Positions 22,369 through 32,401 of a stretch of DNA of 64,000 bases are shown piece after piece. The notes under the pieces are model-generated. The model was not told where the DNA came from. It made no database searches and saw only the letters and a list, made by a program, of their open reading frames with translations. Made by a program: the position numbers and the translations under genes. Within the stretch, counting starts at the first letter, position 1, and the number at the start of each line of letters is the position of its first letter. The stretch is from Diaporthe sp. PMI_573 (Eukaryota > Ascomycota > Sordariomycetes > Diaporthales > Diaporthaceae), in NCBI GenBank assembly GCA_021399435.1, contig JAJTUP010000043.1, forward strand, positions 434,001 through 498,000, in the 5' to 3' direction.

Positions 22369-22999
22369 TTTGAAGTTTAGTTTTTATTATTCATTTTGAC
22401 TCTCTGAACGTCTTGGACCAGATACCAGCAGAGAATACAGGAATTGCGACGAAAGTACCGTACACCACTGAAAGAGTAGCTTTGTGAGAAGGATTACCAT
22501 CCTTTCTGAGTTGATGCATGTAAAGTAGTCAATTTTGGGAAGTACTGCGATGAAGAACTGACAAAGATCGGGGTACTTCATCAAGTGTAAACTGTTTCAC
22601 CGTTTAAAGCACAGCTTCTACAGTCACGATAACCATTACCTACAGAGTAGTTAGTATTTTCCTAATTATTTCCTTTTATTCGGTTACCTTTTTCTTTGGT
22701 TACTGTTGGTACGGCCCTGATGCCGTAGGTCAAGGGATCTTTGCACGTGCAAATAAGGGCGAGCAAAAGCCGTATTTCTGGTATACGGGTTCGATTCTTG
22801 CTACCGAAGGAAGAAGGGAAGCTATCGCCAAAGTGGCTGCCGAAGGGTGCCTTCCGTTAGGAAGGTCTTTCTTATTCGCGCCCGACCCCCGACACCCTGG
22901 ATCCCCCGCCTTCTGATTGGCTAATAAAATGTCTTCTGATTGGTCCGTTCCGCATTTTGGCCCTCTTTTTTTTCTGGTCTGCGTGACGAAGCCGTCCTC
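22369..22999. other. No supported gene; short hairpin
   Basis: Contains a perfect hairpin CCTTCC-GTTA-GGAAGG at 22850-22865 and a GGTTCGATTC box-B-like motif at about 22785, but no complete tRNA and no clear Helitron 3' end. Confidence 0.4.
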
Positions 23000-23641
23000 C
23001 TAGCCTTGCTTCCCATGCCTGGCCTCAAACCGCTCGACCGTCTGTCTTGCTAGCTCTTTTAATCGATTGACCCCTTCTATGAGCTCCGGATGCATCCGTG
23101 CCTGTTCGAAGTGCTCCCTTTGTATTGGCTGTATAAGCCGTATGTCCCGCAACCGCTTGCATCGTGATAATTGCACGTACAGGCTAAGCACGTCACACTT
23201 CTCCGTGCTCTGACCGCCCTTCGTCTCTTTCCTCCCGTACAGCCCGAGCAGGACCTTCTCTATAGTCCTGCTCTGCGCCTTATAGTCGGTGAGCGCAAAT
23301 CCCGGCGCGCATGGCAGTCCCGTGCGCGCTAGCCCCATCTTAAACTCCCGCTTGGCTGCGAGTCGCGGACAGACGCGCTTGCCGTGCTTTTCTTTGTCTA
23401 GCTGCACAGTCTCTGTCCCTAGCATGAGGGTGCCCGGCGGTATGTGCGGAAACGCGAGCCCCTCCGTGTCCTGCGATTGGAGAAGGATGCCGTTGGGTGG
23501 CCCGAGGAAGATGGACAGCCGGTCGTTGATCACCTGTTCTTCTACCTCTTCGTTTGCGACGACGCCGGCGGCCGTGAACTCCGCTCCATTGACCACTCTA
23601 AGTCCTAGGTACTTGTTCTGATTGACGGGAGCCTGCTGCAT
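23000..23641 (-). pseudogene. Helitron helicase, C-terminal remnant
   Basis: About 210 residues resembling the last part of Helitron Pif1-like helicases: KYLGLRVVNGAEFTAAGV, a long insert, then LPCAPGFALTDYKAQSRTIE (the 2B/SF1 motif with the conserved TDYKAQ) and LYVQLSRCKRLRDIRLIQP. The Walker A and B ATPase motifs that should lie upstream are gone. The sequence joins almost directly to the end of the Rep part at about 23640. Confidence 0.75.
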
Positions 23642-25064
23642 ACCTCCACGGCCGATAGTTCCCTGCTGGTGAAGATCTGGTTTGCCGTTCGGGCCAGGAA
23701 CTGCCTAGCCTTATTGTTTACCGGCGCAGCCCTCTGGGATCTGGCCTCCTCACGCTCCATCTGGCCTCCAGCCCCGACGTCTGCGGACATCCCTTCCCGG
23801 ACTGTCTTCATGAGCGCCGCCCGTTTCCACAACGGCGTGTCTAGCTTGGTGGCGTAATTCGTGGCGTAATAACCCATGGCTAGGCTCGCCGTGACAGTGA
23901 CGAGGAGTCGAACGTCGTGGTTGTGGCGTAACGCAACGGCCAGGGCCATGTTGTACCGGCTGATCCGACTGTGATTGCGTTTCACGTGGAGCAGGCCGCT
24001 AGGGGTGAATTCGGTCTGTTCCCGCAAGGCCCACGGAGCTCTGAAGCGACATGGGTGCTGCTTTCTTGTCCGGTCCTTTTCCTTGAAGCTGTACTTGACA
24101 CATGTAGCGCCGCAGCTGTGCAACTGGCAGCGATGCGCCACCCAGTTGGCCTCGCTTTCGAACACATCGGCCAGCTTGTCAGCATCGTTCACGATGTCGC
24201 TTATATCACTGAAGACGCTATCCCACCGTCGGTATCGTTTTGCCTCCCGTTCGTCACAACACTACGGTATCTGGGTCAGCGGCCCCTCCCTCTCTGCAGT
24301 GTATAGTGTAGCCATATGCTTACCTCACTCACTAGGGTATCAAGGTATCGGCACACCTGCTCCGCGTACCCCCCGTCATCTCGCATGTCATCCAGGACAG
24401 TGGGCAGTTCCACGTTGGCGTCGAGCCATAAGAACCCGTGGAGGTGCTCCGCCCCCCTTTCGTTCGTCTCGACGCAGCCATAATAGCCAGAGACCTTGCC
24501 GAATATCGACTGTTTCCCTACGCGCACGCAGTGATGGAAGAAGAGACGGATCTCGCGGTCGAAAAACTTGGCGGAACTCACAGGATCTCGCACTACATGC
24601 TGTACCCGCCCGATGTGCTTCCGGAGCTGGTCCACTAAGTGCCTGGCCAGTTCTCCGCTCAGGGCCCGGTAAGCAGTCAGCTTTATATTTACCTCGTTGG
24701 TCAGATCGTTGGGATTGAGGGTGAACCAAATCGTCTTCATCCCCAGCAGTAAGCTGAGGGAGTTGATCTTGCGACGGTGGCCAAGTCTGTCTTCGTTCGA
24801 CATATGCTGCCCATGGCCGAAGGCGCTGAGCTCTCGAAGTAGGAAGGAGACGTCCTCGTTGGCTGTCGTCCTGGTCTGGCGGTATTCTTCCTCCGCAACC
24901 TCGATCTCGCTGGCAGTCAGTGTGCGGAGGATCTGCTCCACCCGCGCAAAGGACCGCTTTTGCATACGTATATAGCTAATCCGCCGATTCTCCGAGCGTA
25001 CCAGCATATTGTATATGAGGAAGGGAAAGGCTGGATGCGTCGCGAAAAGGCCGCCTGCTACTAG
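23605..25064 (-). pseudogene. Helitron Rep (rolling-circle replication initiator) domain, broken
   Basis: Contains IWFTLNPNDLTNEVNIKL, then ERGAEHLHGFLWL (the His-His metal-binding motif of HUH endonucleases), CQLHSCGATCVKYSF, and YYATNYATKLDT, the dual-tyrosine nicking motif. The catalytic residues survive, but the frame is broken near 24200-24280 (a TAG and a frame change) and is preceded by an in-frame TGA at about 25065. Codons just after that stop (HPAFPFLIYNMLVRSENRRI) fit the family, so the TGA is a secondary mutation. Confidence 0.8.
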
Positions 25065-26792
25065 TCAATTCGGTCCGACCTTCCTGTTCGGCGGGTACAC
25101 ACCATGTCTCTGGAGCAGCAATCTCGCCCAACTCTGCAGGGTGAAGTTACGGTCTTCACTACGGCTACTATTGATGTCCGTGAATCCGATACCGGCTTCC
25201 TCCGCTAACTTAGGCCCTCCTCGGCCCCACGGGAACAGGCAGGGGAAGGTCTTGGGGAAGAAGTCGGGGTCATTACTGTCGGCATACTCCTCACCCCGCT
25301 GGTTGATAATAAAGGGCTCCGTCGTGCCGGCAAAGTATCCGATTCCATCCTCGTTGCGCCTGCGCTTCTTACCCCGATGGCGACCATCAATCTGGTCCAG
25401 GCCGGCCCGGAACCACCGAAGCCGTTCTCTGGGACCGTGGTCAGCCGCCTCGTCGAGCCCCAACATCCCTGTCGAGACCATCTCGGTTAGCTCTTGCTCT
25501 ATGTGGCGTGGATCTAGCTCTTCTGTCTGGAGATGCCGCGCCTGCAGGCCGCCTAGTCTCGCGTTGCTTTCATTCTCTTGGCGCACAACGTCGTCTTCGC
25601 GGTGCTCCAACATAGCTAGCACCTCTTCGGCGGTACGAATAGGCTGCTCTTCACGGCCGCGCTCAACGGCCGACACATAGTGTCCAGTCCGGATTTGGTC
25701 CTCTGGGCTCAGCTCGTACGGAACCATGTTGTCGAATATAGCCTCCGGCACCTCGGTACCAGCACACCAGTCCCCCCAGCTCCGGAGGTTCTCCTCACTG
25801 ATACAAATATCTCGGTATAACGGGTTATACCGCTTCAGCCAGGTAAGCGCGCGTTTCAGCCGCTGTGGATGGACCGACATCATCCAGGCAATGTCGGTAG
25901 GCACCGGCTTCCGCGGTGCTACGAAGCACACGTGGATCCTCTCTACCTCGTCGACCATGGGGTGCGGGAGCACTTCAGACACCAAATTCTCCACGTCGTT
26001 TGGGAAAACAGTGATGTGGCCCTTCTTATGCTTACGATATCGGCCGTTGGTGGCCTTCTCGATATCGATCTGGAACTTGGTGATCCAACCACAAGGTATA
26101 TACAGGCCGATGAGTCGCTCCTCCAGTGGAGTCAAGCATTGCAGTGCCGCAGGATATCTATGAACGCATCCGAGGCCGAGGTTGTTGACTTGGCAGGCAC
26201 GTGGGAGCCTACCCGCCTCCAAGGCACGACCACAGTCTTGGCAGACAGGGAACCCATCCGGCCCTTCACGGGGGAAGCATTGTCGGCATGCGAAATGTTC
26301 CCGATCCTGACGCGTGAGGCGCTGTTCCGCCTGCCGATACAACGGCTCGAGCACCGTCCACTTCCAGTCTGAGACATCGATGGATGCCTTCTGCTCATAG
26401 CAGACGACGCAGTGTGCCAGCTCCATGGTGTTCTCGTCATGCATCTTGTTGTAGAAGTCACGGACCGTCTCCAGTTGGAGTTCGCGCGGTCTCGGCTCAG
26501 TCCATGTATGGTCCGTCGAATCTCTAACCCTCTGCTCCCAGCGTTCATCCATCGCCTTCAGGGTCTCCTGCAAAGACGTCTTTCGCTCTTGGAAGAGCGG
26601 AGAGACTGGAGTGTCCACAATCGGATGGTTCGCTTGTACTGCTGGCCCTGCCGGTTCAACAAGAAGTGCGTTTATGTGGACCGGTGCCGCAGTTGGCGTC
26701 TTGGGAAGGAGGCGGGCCAGTGGCCGTGTTTGTGAGTAGACTCGACGCTTTCTACCCATAGCGCTGGGCGGTGATCCATGAGGTCCCAGCAA
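25065..26792 (-). pseudogene. Helitron transposase N-terminal region
   Basis: A 575-residue frame with Cys-rich pairs (CVVCYEQ, CRQCFPREGPDGFPVCQDC), LTPLEERLIGLYIPCGWI and, near the end, FPKTFPCLFPWGRGGPKLAEEAG, all typical of the N-terminal part of fungal Helitron proteins ahead of the Rep domain. It stops at a TGA in the same frame as the Rep part downstream. Confidence 0.75.
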
Positions 26793-27136
26793 CGACTTTT
26801 GTCCGTGGAAATCCTCTAGCGTCGCCAGAATATCTCTTATTCTTCCTTGATTGAATGCTATTACACAGTCATGGTCTCGTCACACCTGTTTCCCAGCCAT
26901 GGGGAACTCCGTTGTGCCGATGTGTCACGGGCAACTACGGCATCAGGCATGAAACGTGACCGAGTGGTCCTGCCGGGGACTTCCCTGCTAACGGGTGACT
27001 AGGCCACTGTGACCAGTATTGTCGTTGCCGTCGCCAGTGCGAGGGCCCCACTTTGTTGGAAACTTTATTGGAAGTTCACGATTCCTTCGAAACGATCTGT
27101 GCTCGGACCTGCTCTCTTTTTCTCTACTAACTCACT

Positions 27137-27892
27137 TTACTTCATCTCGACTTCCAGGTCTTCCATTCCTGCTGCTCCCATCAGTACACGTGCCACGACC
27201 TCCTCTCGGCTAATCTCCCTGGATCGTGGAGGCTCTCCGGGTCCCGCGACATTGAAGACGGCGCTGTAGGTCACTTTGGTGTCTGTGTCGTCGTCCGCCT
27301 CGTCCAGAGGGCACCTTGAATCGAATGTCGGCGTCGGCCACGGCGTACACTCTGCCTTGTGGTTTGGCCAGTCCTCCTCTTGGTGCTCTTGCCCACAATA
27401 CCCCGCGACGTGACAGCCCCCGCATTCCCTCAGCCCTTCCCTTTTCTTGCATACTCTACAGGACATCAGCTCTGCGAAGAGTCCTGGGTCCGGGCCACTA
27501 AGGCCACCATCTGGAGAGCGCCTCCTCGACATTACTTGCAGCATGCGCTGGCGGGTCCGCGTCCGACATTTCAGGTCCCCGCAGAACGGATCCACGACGA
27601 CCACAGCGTGAGGTTCTGGAGCATCAAGGAACGGCATCGGTGGTAGATATTCAGTGGCCGTTGCCGGTAACCCACACGCACACGAGGCCGGACTGGCACG
27701 CCGGAGGCAAGTCGTCTCGCTCTGCTCCATAATGCTATTCATCGCCGCGTCCCACAGCTGCCTTTCCTCGGGTCTCGCCTGGTCTGAATCGTCTCCTGCC
27801 CTGATGATGCGATTAGGTATATCGTAGGACACATCGAACTTGATGCGTACACGATAGCAGAGGAAATCAAACCGAACGCGTGTTGTTGTCAT
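27137..27892 (-). CDS. MYND-type zinc-finger protein
   Basis: A 251-residue frame from the first ATG (27892; a longer TTG-started frame reaches 27952). The MYND finger is at about residues 145-182: CRVCKKREGLRECGGC, then YCGQEHQEEDWPNHKAEC, with the full set of zinc ligands spaced as in MYND domains, which mediate protein-protein contacts. Other cysteines (CACG, FCGDLKC) lie upstream. The C-terminus is acidic. There are no other recognisable domains. The gene is GC-rich and appears intact between the Helitron and a repeat-poor stretch. Confidence 0.75.
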   Translation of the reverse strand: MTTTRVRFDFLCYRVRIKFDVSYDIPNRIIRAGDDSDQARPEERQLWDAAMNSIMEQSETTCLRRASPASCACGLPATATEYLPPMPFLDAPEPHAVVVVDPFCGDLKCRTRTRQRMLQVMSRRRSPDGGLSGPDPGLFAELMSCRVCKKREGLRECGGCHVAGYCGQEHQEEDWPNHKAECTPWPTPTFDSRCPLDEADDDTDTKVTYSAVFNVAGPGEPPRSREISREEVVARVLMGAAGMEDLEVEMK

Positions 27893-28545
27893 CTTGGCGT
27901 TGATACTGTTCACAATCTGGGGTAGAATGTGGAAACACTTCTTGCGCCGCAAATGACGTAAGTGGGGAGTACGGATCCGTATTTGAAGAGACGTTGCGAC
28001 CTCTCCACCCCATGATCCCTGCCCAAGTATCAGCTAAGCTTTGATACGATGTAATTTACCACTTTTAGCCTTTCGCACGAGCCTGTACTATCGAGGTCCG
28101 TTTTGAAGATTGATTGAACATAACGAGTACTCAGGATGGGTAGATCTATCTTGTCTACAGGTAAAATCGCTGTGACCCTGTTAGTGGCTCGCGAATTTCA
28201 ACCAGCTGTTCCAACCTGTCAACTGCATACAACACCAATAACCCATGCCCCAGCTGAGAACAGCCGTAGACGCATGGTTTTTCCGCACGGACGCATGACC
28301 TTCTCTGCCTGAAGACGTCCTGATGCGGAGCGCCAGCTCTCTCTTTTCCTTCCTAACGGGAGGCCCTCCTAGCAAGCCGGCTTGACGGCTGCTCCCCAGT
28401 TTGGTGTAGTAGCCAGCCCCCTGCTGACTAAGACAAACCGACCGCTCTGATTGGTCAGAGCCGGTCCGGGTTTGTGGCCCTTTTTCAACACTCAAACCCA
28501 CAGTTACTGTACAGTATAGACGCAATCTGAGGAGGATCCTGAAAG
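27893..28545. other. Intergenic, divergent promoters
   Basis: About 650 bp between two divergently oriented genes; no further coding sequence recognised. Confidence 0.4.
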
Positions 28546-29577
28546 ATGGCAGCAGCAGCGTCGTCAAACCGTTTTATGCCTTTATCACTATCTAGGTCAT
28601 CGTCAAAAAGTCGAAAACCGTCGCCGACGCGCTCCAACGCGTCTGCGGAGTCAAGAAGCCCCTCACCAGCACTGACGCGTTCCGACGCGTCTGGAGAGTC
28701 ACGAAGCCCTTCACCTTCACCGTCCAACGTCCGTCCATACCGATCTATTGCAGCGCGCATAGCTACATACCCGGAAACATGGACTTACAAAGACCTGCTC
28801 CCCAGGATCTTGGCATCTTGCGGACTCTGTTATTATGTGGAGTCCGATGAAGATGCTTGCATTTGTCGTGAATGCCAAGGATACGTTACTATGGAAGAGC
28901 TGGAAGCCGACACCGATTTCAGTCGTGATCAACTCTTTAGTTATCATACCTACGATTGCCTCCTAGCAGACACACTTCAAGATCTGATTAGACAGCAGCA
29001 TCACATTGACATCTTGGCAAGCTCCCTTCTCACTGTACCTACCAATACGCCAAAATCGCCATCACTGCACGCCACATCAAGCCCGTCACAAGCGTCGCAA
29101 GAACAAAAATTATCAGAAAACGCCGCTGCTGCCCCTCCGAAGGTTACACCTAAGAACCCGTCGCCACCCTCCTCCCCCCATCCAGTCTCTCCTACCCGAC
29201 CTTCATACGCTACCGTTGCATCTCTTGTTCCTCCGACACCGTCATCAACGCCATCGAAAAACCGTCGCCCCTCAAACACAATACCACCAACACATCAAAG
29301 TACACTGCCTACACCTATTGCTACGCCCATAACACCGAAAACTACTCCACGACATCCCCGTCTAAAGCAGACATCATCGCCCGTCCTCTCGATATACGAT
29401 CTCGAACGCCGTTTCCACAACACACCAACCCCCTTCTATAACCCGCAAAACCATCTCTCTCTGCAGAAAACCCCTACCACCAGCATTGCACGACTTTTGC
29501 ACGCTATCGCAGATCTTTTCGAATGCCACGACCCCAGCCACATCTCTAACGTGCGTCATCTTTGCCATACCAACTAA
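28546..29577 (+). CDS. Pro/Ser/Thr-rich protein with a BIR-like zinc site
   Basis: A 343-residue frame starting ATGGCAGCAGCA. Residues 1-65 are Ser/Pro repeats (SRSPSP units, imperfect tandem). Residues 80-145 read LLPRILASCGLCYY, CICRECQGYV and FSYHTYDC: CxxC then HxxxC spacing like a shortened BIR zinc fold, which is only a suggestion. The rest is disordered and Pro/Ser/Thr-rich, ending with a helix (SIARLLHAIADLFECHDPS). A possible intron GTGCGTC...AACAG at 29551-29609 would replace the last residues. The gene could also be a transposon gag-like protein. No close family recognised. Confidence 0.5.
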   Translation: MAAAASSNRFMPLSLSRSSSKSRKPSPTRSNASAESRSPSPALTRSDASGESRSPSPSPSNVRPYRSIAARIATYPETWTYKDLLPRILASCGLCYYVESDEDACICRECQGYVTMEELEADTDFSRDQLFSYHTYDCLLADTLQDLIRQQHHIDILASSLLTVPTNTPKSPSLHATSSPSQASQEQKLSENAAAAPPKVTPKNPSPPSSPHPVSPTRPSYATVASLVPPTPSSTPSKNRRPSNTIPPTHQSTLPTPIATPITPKTTPRHPRLKQTSSPVLSIYDLERRFHNTPTPFYNPQNHLSLQKTPTTSIARLLHAIADLFECHDPSHISNVRHLCHTN

Positions 29578-29589
29578 TCAACACGACGC

Positions 29590-29793
29590 ACCCTCGTGCC
29601 ATAAACAGCAGGCACGCTTCAGCCGCCGAGGATAGGACGCTGAACACTTGGAGAATAGCCTTCAAGCCTGGCGCCCGACTGTTTGTGTGGCGGATCGAGT
29701 TCCCGCGCGGGCGCCCCTTCTTGGCCGACGCGATCAGGCTCGGCCTAAGGGAGAACCGGGAGAAATACGTCCATGAAAGTAGTATAGTATAGT
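29590..29793 (+). other. Short GC-rich open stretch, possible gene remnant
   Basis: An open frame reading TWRIAFKPGARLFVWRIEFP, RGRPFLADAIRLGLRENREK. It has the composition of real coding sequence but no start, no partner exon and no family I can name. Confidence 0.3.
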
Positions 29794-29839
29794 ATCGAGC
29801 TGCTTGGTCATTTGCGAAAAAGAACTTAAGGCTGACTTA

Positions 29840-30075
29840 AGGATACATAATATTCAAAGTCACAAGTATCGCACCACTTAACACAGGGATGGAACTTCGG
29901 GCAGTACCTTTGGCGGCTTATTTCTTCCCTCTTTCCAAGTACTATACTTTTCCTTAGGGCCATGCTGATAAGTCATCTGTAGTCTGCATGACTAAATTTA
30001 GAATTAAAGTTCTATTTCAGGAGAATACCTGTGAAAAGGGTAAAAAGAATCTAGTATCTCTATCTCGCTTGCTCT
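29840..30075 (+). repeat. Dispersed repeat copy with hydrophobic-tail coding remnant
   Basis: Matches 39740-39965 (same strand) and the reverse complement of 38458-38690. Its frame (about 29876-29986) ends FGQYLWRLISSLFPSTILFL and MLISHL then TAG, the same C-terminus as in the other two copies. The N-terminal part is degraded. The downstream 80 bp (CTAAATTTAGAATTAA...) are also conserved. Confidence 0.7.
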
Positions 30076-30101
30076 ATATACAGTATATATATAACAGATA
30101 T

Positions 30102-30290
30102 TTATAGCTGTGTAAATAATAGAGCACCCTTTCGCAGTGATATGTTGTGCCACGCATCTGCAAATTCCAAAGGCGTGCTATACTGGGCCACCTGTCTTTC
30201 GCCGAAAGCACACTCTGTGATGCTTGGATGAACGACTTCAGAAGTAAAACTGCCCAATCTTGTCACATCAGAACATTTGGTATATCTCAA
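30102..30290 (-). other. Short unknown frame convergent with the repeat
   Basis: A 62-codon minus-strand frame just after the dispersed repeat. It occupies the place where an F-box-family remnant lies in the 40-kb copy, but the sequence is not clearly related. Confidence 0.2.
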
Positions 30291-30577
30291 TTAGCACAAC
30301 GCATTAGGTTTGAAAAGGGTTAACCCATAATTAATATACCATCTAGCGTTGGAATTTTAAGAGCGTGAGCACTCCCTATCAACCCAAATCGCATTACCAT
30401 GCTATGAAGTTGAAGGGAACAAGGACGACACAAAATACCGTGAACTTTTGTCATCGAGGGCACTTTAACGAATTCAACTGTTAAGGAAAGGCTTATCCCT
30501 TACGTAAAGTATGTACTGAATACACGGCGTAAAATTCCCTTTTCCAAACTGTCTTCCTGTGTTTCAAAAGGTCAAAC

Positions 30578-31312
30578 TCAAGCAACGGGGTCTTTCGTAG
30601 TAGTCACGCATTGCGCGGGAGCAGGCGGAGCTAGGCCTGCAGTAGCTTTCACTCCACATGGATATCGGAGATCGATGACAGGCTGGGCAGGGCTCAATGG
30701 AGCAACTTTCATACCTGCTCCCGAAGGACAGTTCGCCGTGCCTGTAACGGGGTCGAGTGTGCACGGTTCGTCAAGACCGTACTGGCACTGGGGATCATTT
30801 ATGTTCCGTAATTCGTAGTTCTGAGCTACCCAGTTGTCACCTTCATTAATACATTTGTTGACCTGGTTAGGGCTAAGTGCCATAAAAGACAGTCTTCCAG
30901 TCTCGGATGTAATGATGTCCGCGCACTCAGACATGTCGACGATTTGGTAGTCTACGTCAAATGCTCCACTTCTGTCGGGATTCAGGATGGCTGGTGAGGC
31001 CGTTGCAGACGAGCCGTATGCCAGATACTGGTATGCGTCGAAAGAAATGTCATAAGCACTACCCGAGACGTCCAGGTGAAGCACGGTACGAGAACGGAAA
31101 CCGTGTGTAAGCTTAATGCACATACCCGAACAGTCTGGCCAGTAGGGCCAGTAAGCCAATCGATTTACATCGATCTTGCAGCCGTGCACTCCGATAGTGG
31201 AGCTGAATTGGTCGTGGGGTGTGACTCTGACTGCCCCAGTCGAGCCGAGTGAAAGACCTGTTGTGCGTGCGAAGAAAGCTGTAATGATGGGAAGTAGCCT
31301 AAACATAGCCAT
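30578..31312 (-). CDS. Secreted protein, possibly double-psi beta-barrel (expansin-like)
   Basis: A 244-residue single-exon frame. The N-terminus MAMFRLLPIITAFFARTTG is a plausible signal peptide. The mature part has paired cysteines (GCKIDVNRLAYWPYWPDC, SGMCIKLT), SAYDISFDAYQYLAYGSSAT and later NWVAQNYELRNINDPQC, CTLDP. This pattern (GC.I..NRVAYWP...C.G.C, then GAYDISYDAWNYL) occurs in a family of small secreted fungal proteins related to the expansin or cerato-platanin fold; that assignment is from memory of the pattern, not a search. Likely extracellular, perhaps at the cell wall or host interface. The gene looks intact, between AT-rich repeat blocks. Confidence 0.6.
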   Translation of the reverse strand: MAMFRLLPIITAFFARTTGLSLGSTGAVRVTPHDQFSSTIGVHGCKIDVNRLAYWPYWPDCSGMCIKLTHGFRSRTVLHLDVSGSAYDISFDAYQYLAYGSSATASPAILNPDRSGAFDVDYQIVDMSECADIITSETGRLSFMALSPNQVNKCINEGDNWVAQNYELRNINDPQCQYGLDEPCTLDPVTGTANCPSGAGMKVAPLSPAQPVIDLRYPCGVKATAGLAPPAPAQCVTTTKDPVA

Positions 31313-31693
31313 GAGAGACTGCTGGTTTAATCAGAAGGAGTTGACAATGTATCTATGAGGCTTGAAATTGTAAAAGGTGAATAGAAAGGGGTGTTTAGGA
31401 CGAAGATAGCATAATACTTCTCATCTTAGGTATTTAAATATCATAGGAGCGCCTGTTGCTAGGTGTATTGGTGTAAAGTCTTGTACCTAAGTCTTATTTC
31501 ATAATAGGATAGTTGTATTCCTTAATTAGTGATGCTGAAAGTAAAACGTTATTAGTGTAAGCTCTTCTTTAGGTCGCAAATATTTCGAAATTAGTCTGCC
31601 TTCACCCGAGAACATCTGCTGTACCCAGCTCGTGACAATAAATCCCCTGCGAAGCGGAGCTTATGTTATCTGTCTTAGTTGATAGTGCCTCCT

Positions 31694-31972
31694 TTTTCCC
31701 AGTAGACCCGAGTTCAGCAACGTTAAGGGAAATGACGATACCAAATTGGAAGACCCTCGAAGGTTCGCCCTATCCATTCTAATGGCCCGGTATGACCGTC
31801 CCATCAACCTGCGCCCAAGGAAGGAAATGCAGCTGCACGCCATATCAGTTCTCCTTAGAACTTCTTCTACCAATGGACTTTTTGCAGGAAAGTTTGATGA
31901 GCACCAATCTCCAGTGATGTATGACGGTGGACGTATGCGAGATGATTACCCCGTTATGTACTTTGCAGAATA
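31694..31972 (+). pseudogene. Fragment of an unidentified conserved gene
   Basis: The frame reads RRFALSILMARYDRPINLRP, RKEMQLHAISVLLRTSS and NGLFAGKFDE, ending DDYPVMYFAE and TAA. It has the even composition of real protein but lacks a start region, and a second frame covers its 5' part. I cannot name the family. Confidence 0.4.
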
Positions 31973-32102
31973 AATTTAGAGTTCAAATATTCGCACCTAA
32001 AATAACAGACGGTAACCCAGATCAAACAATATGAATTTCTTGACACGAACCCCTGCAGCCTCCCACGCAGCAAGCACCATTCTATATAACTCGATTCCAT
32101 TC

Positions 32103-32363
32103 CTAGGCTACCCTGAAACGAGCCCCATTTTTTACCAGATCTAGAACTTCTCTTAGACTGAGAGTAGTAACCTTCCCCTCCTCGTGGCTCACATTCAAGT
32201 GGATCATGGGGTCAGTGTCTGGATCCCGAGATAGGTCCTGGTCGATCATTCTTTGAATTCCAGTATCACCCAATTCCGGATATTCCCTTCTGAACAGCAC
32301 CTTAACCTTCTCGATAACCTGACTCTCAGTACAGCCATTGTATGGCGTCTGTGATTGAGACAT
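32103..32363 (-). CDS. Small conserved-looking protein, unknown
   Basis: An 86-residue frame with an ATG start (MSQSQTPYNGCTESQVIEKV) and helical character (VLFRREYPELGDTGIQRMID), ending REVLDLVKNGARFRVA. No signal peptide or membrane segment. Lies 39 bp left of the second hAT element. Confidence 0.4.
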   Translation of the reverse strand: MSQSQTPYNGCTESQVIEKVKVLFRREYPELGDTGIQRMIDQDLSRDPDTDPMIHLNVSHEEGKVTTLSLREVLDLVKNGARFRVA

Positions 32364-32401
32364 ATGTAGGTCAATATTCGTTCGGTAGAAGGAGGATGAA
32401 G

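Larger units (their letters stand above)
23000..26792 (-). mobile_element. Helitron, inactivated, with helicase core deleted
   Basis: Read on the minus strand the order is: N-terminal Helitron region (26792-25065), an in-frame TGA, Rep domain part 1 (25064-24276), a disrupted segment with a TAG, Rep part 2 (24192-23645), then directly the far C-terminus of the Pif1-like helicase (23641-23000). The several hundred residues carrying the helicase ATPase motifs are missing. Canonical 5' TC and 3' hairpin-CTRR ends were not found, so the limits given are those of the coding remains. The element cannot transpose unaided. Confidence 0.8.

Noticed and set aside
22705..22800. Possible tRNA gene (GGTTCGATTC box B, partial acceptor pairing)
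   Set aside because: No anticodon stem, poor D-arm, and the T-stem has only two Watson-Crick pairs.
22850..22865. Hairpin CCTTCC-GTTA-GGAAGG as the Helitron 3' end
   Set aside because: No CTRR terminus at the expected distance on the minus strand.
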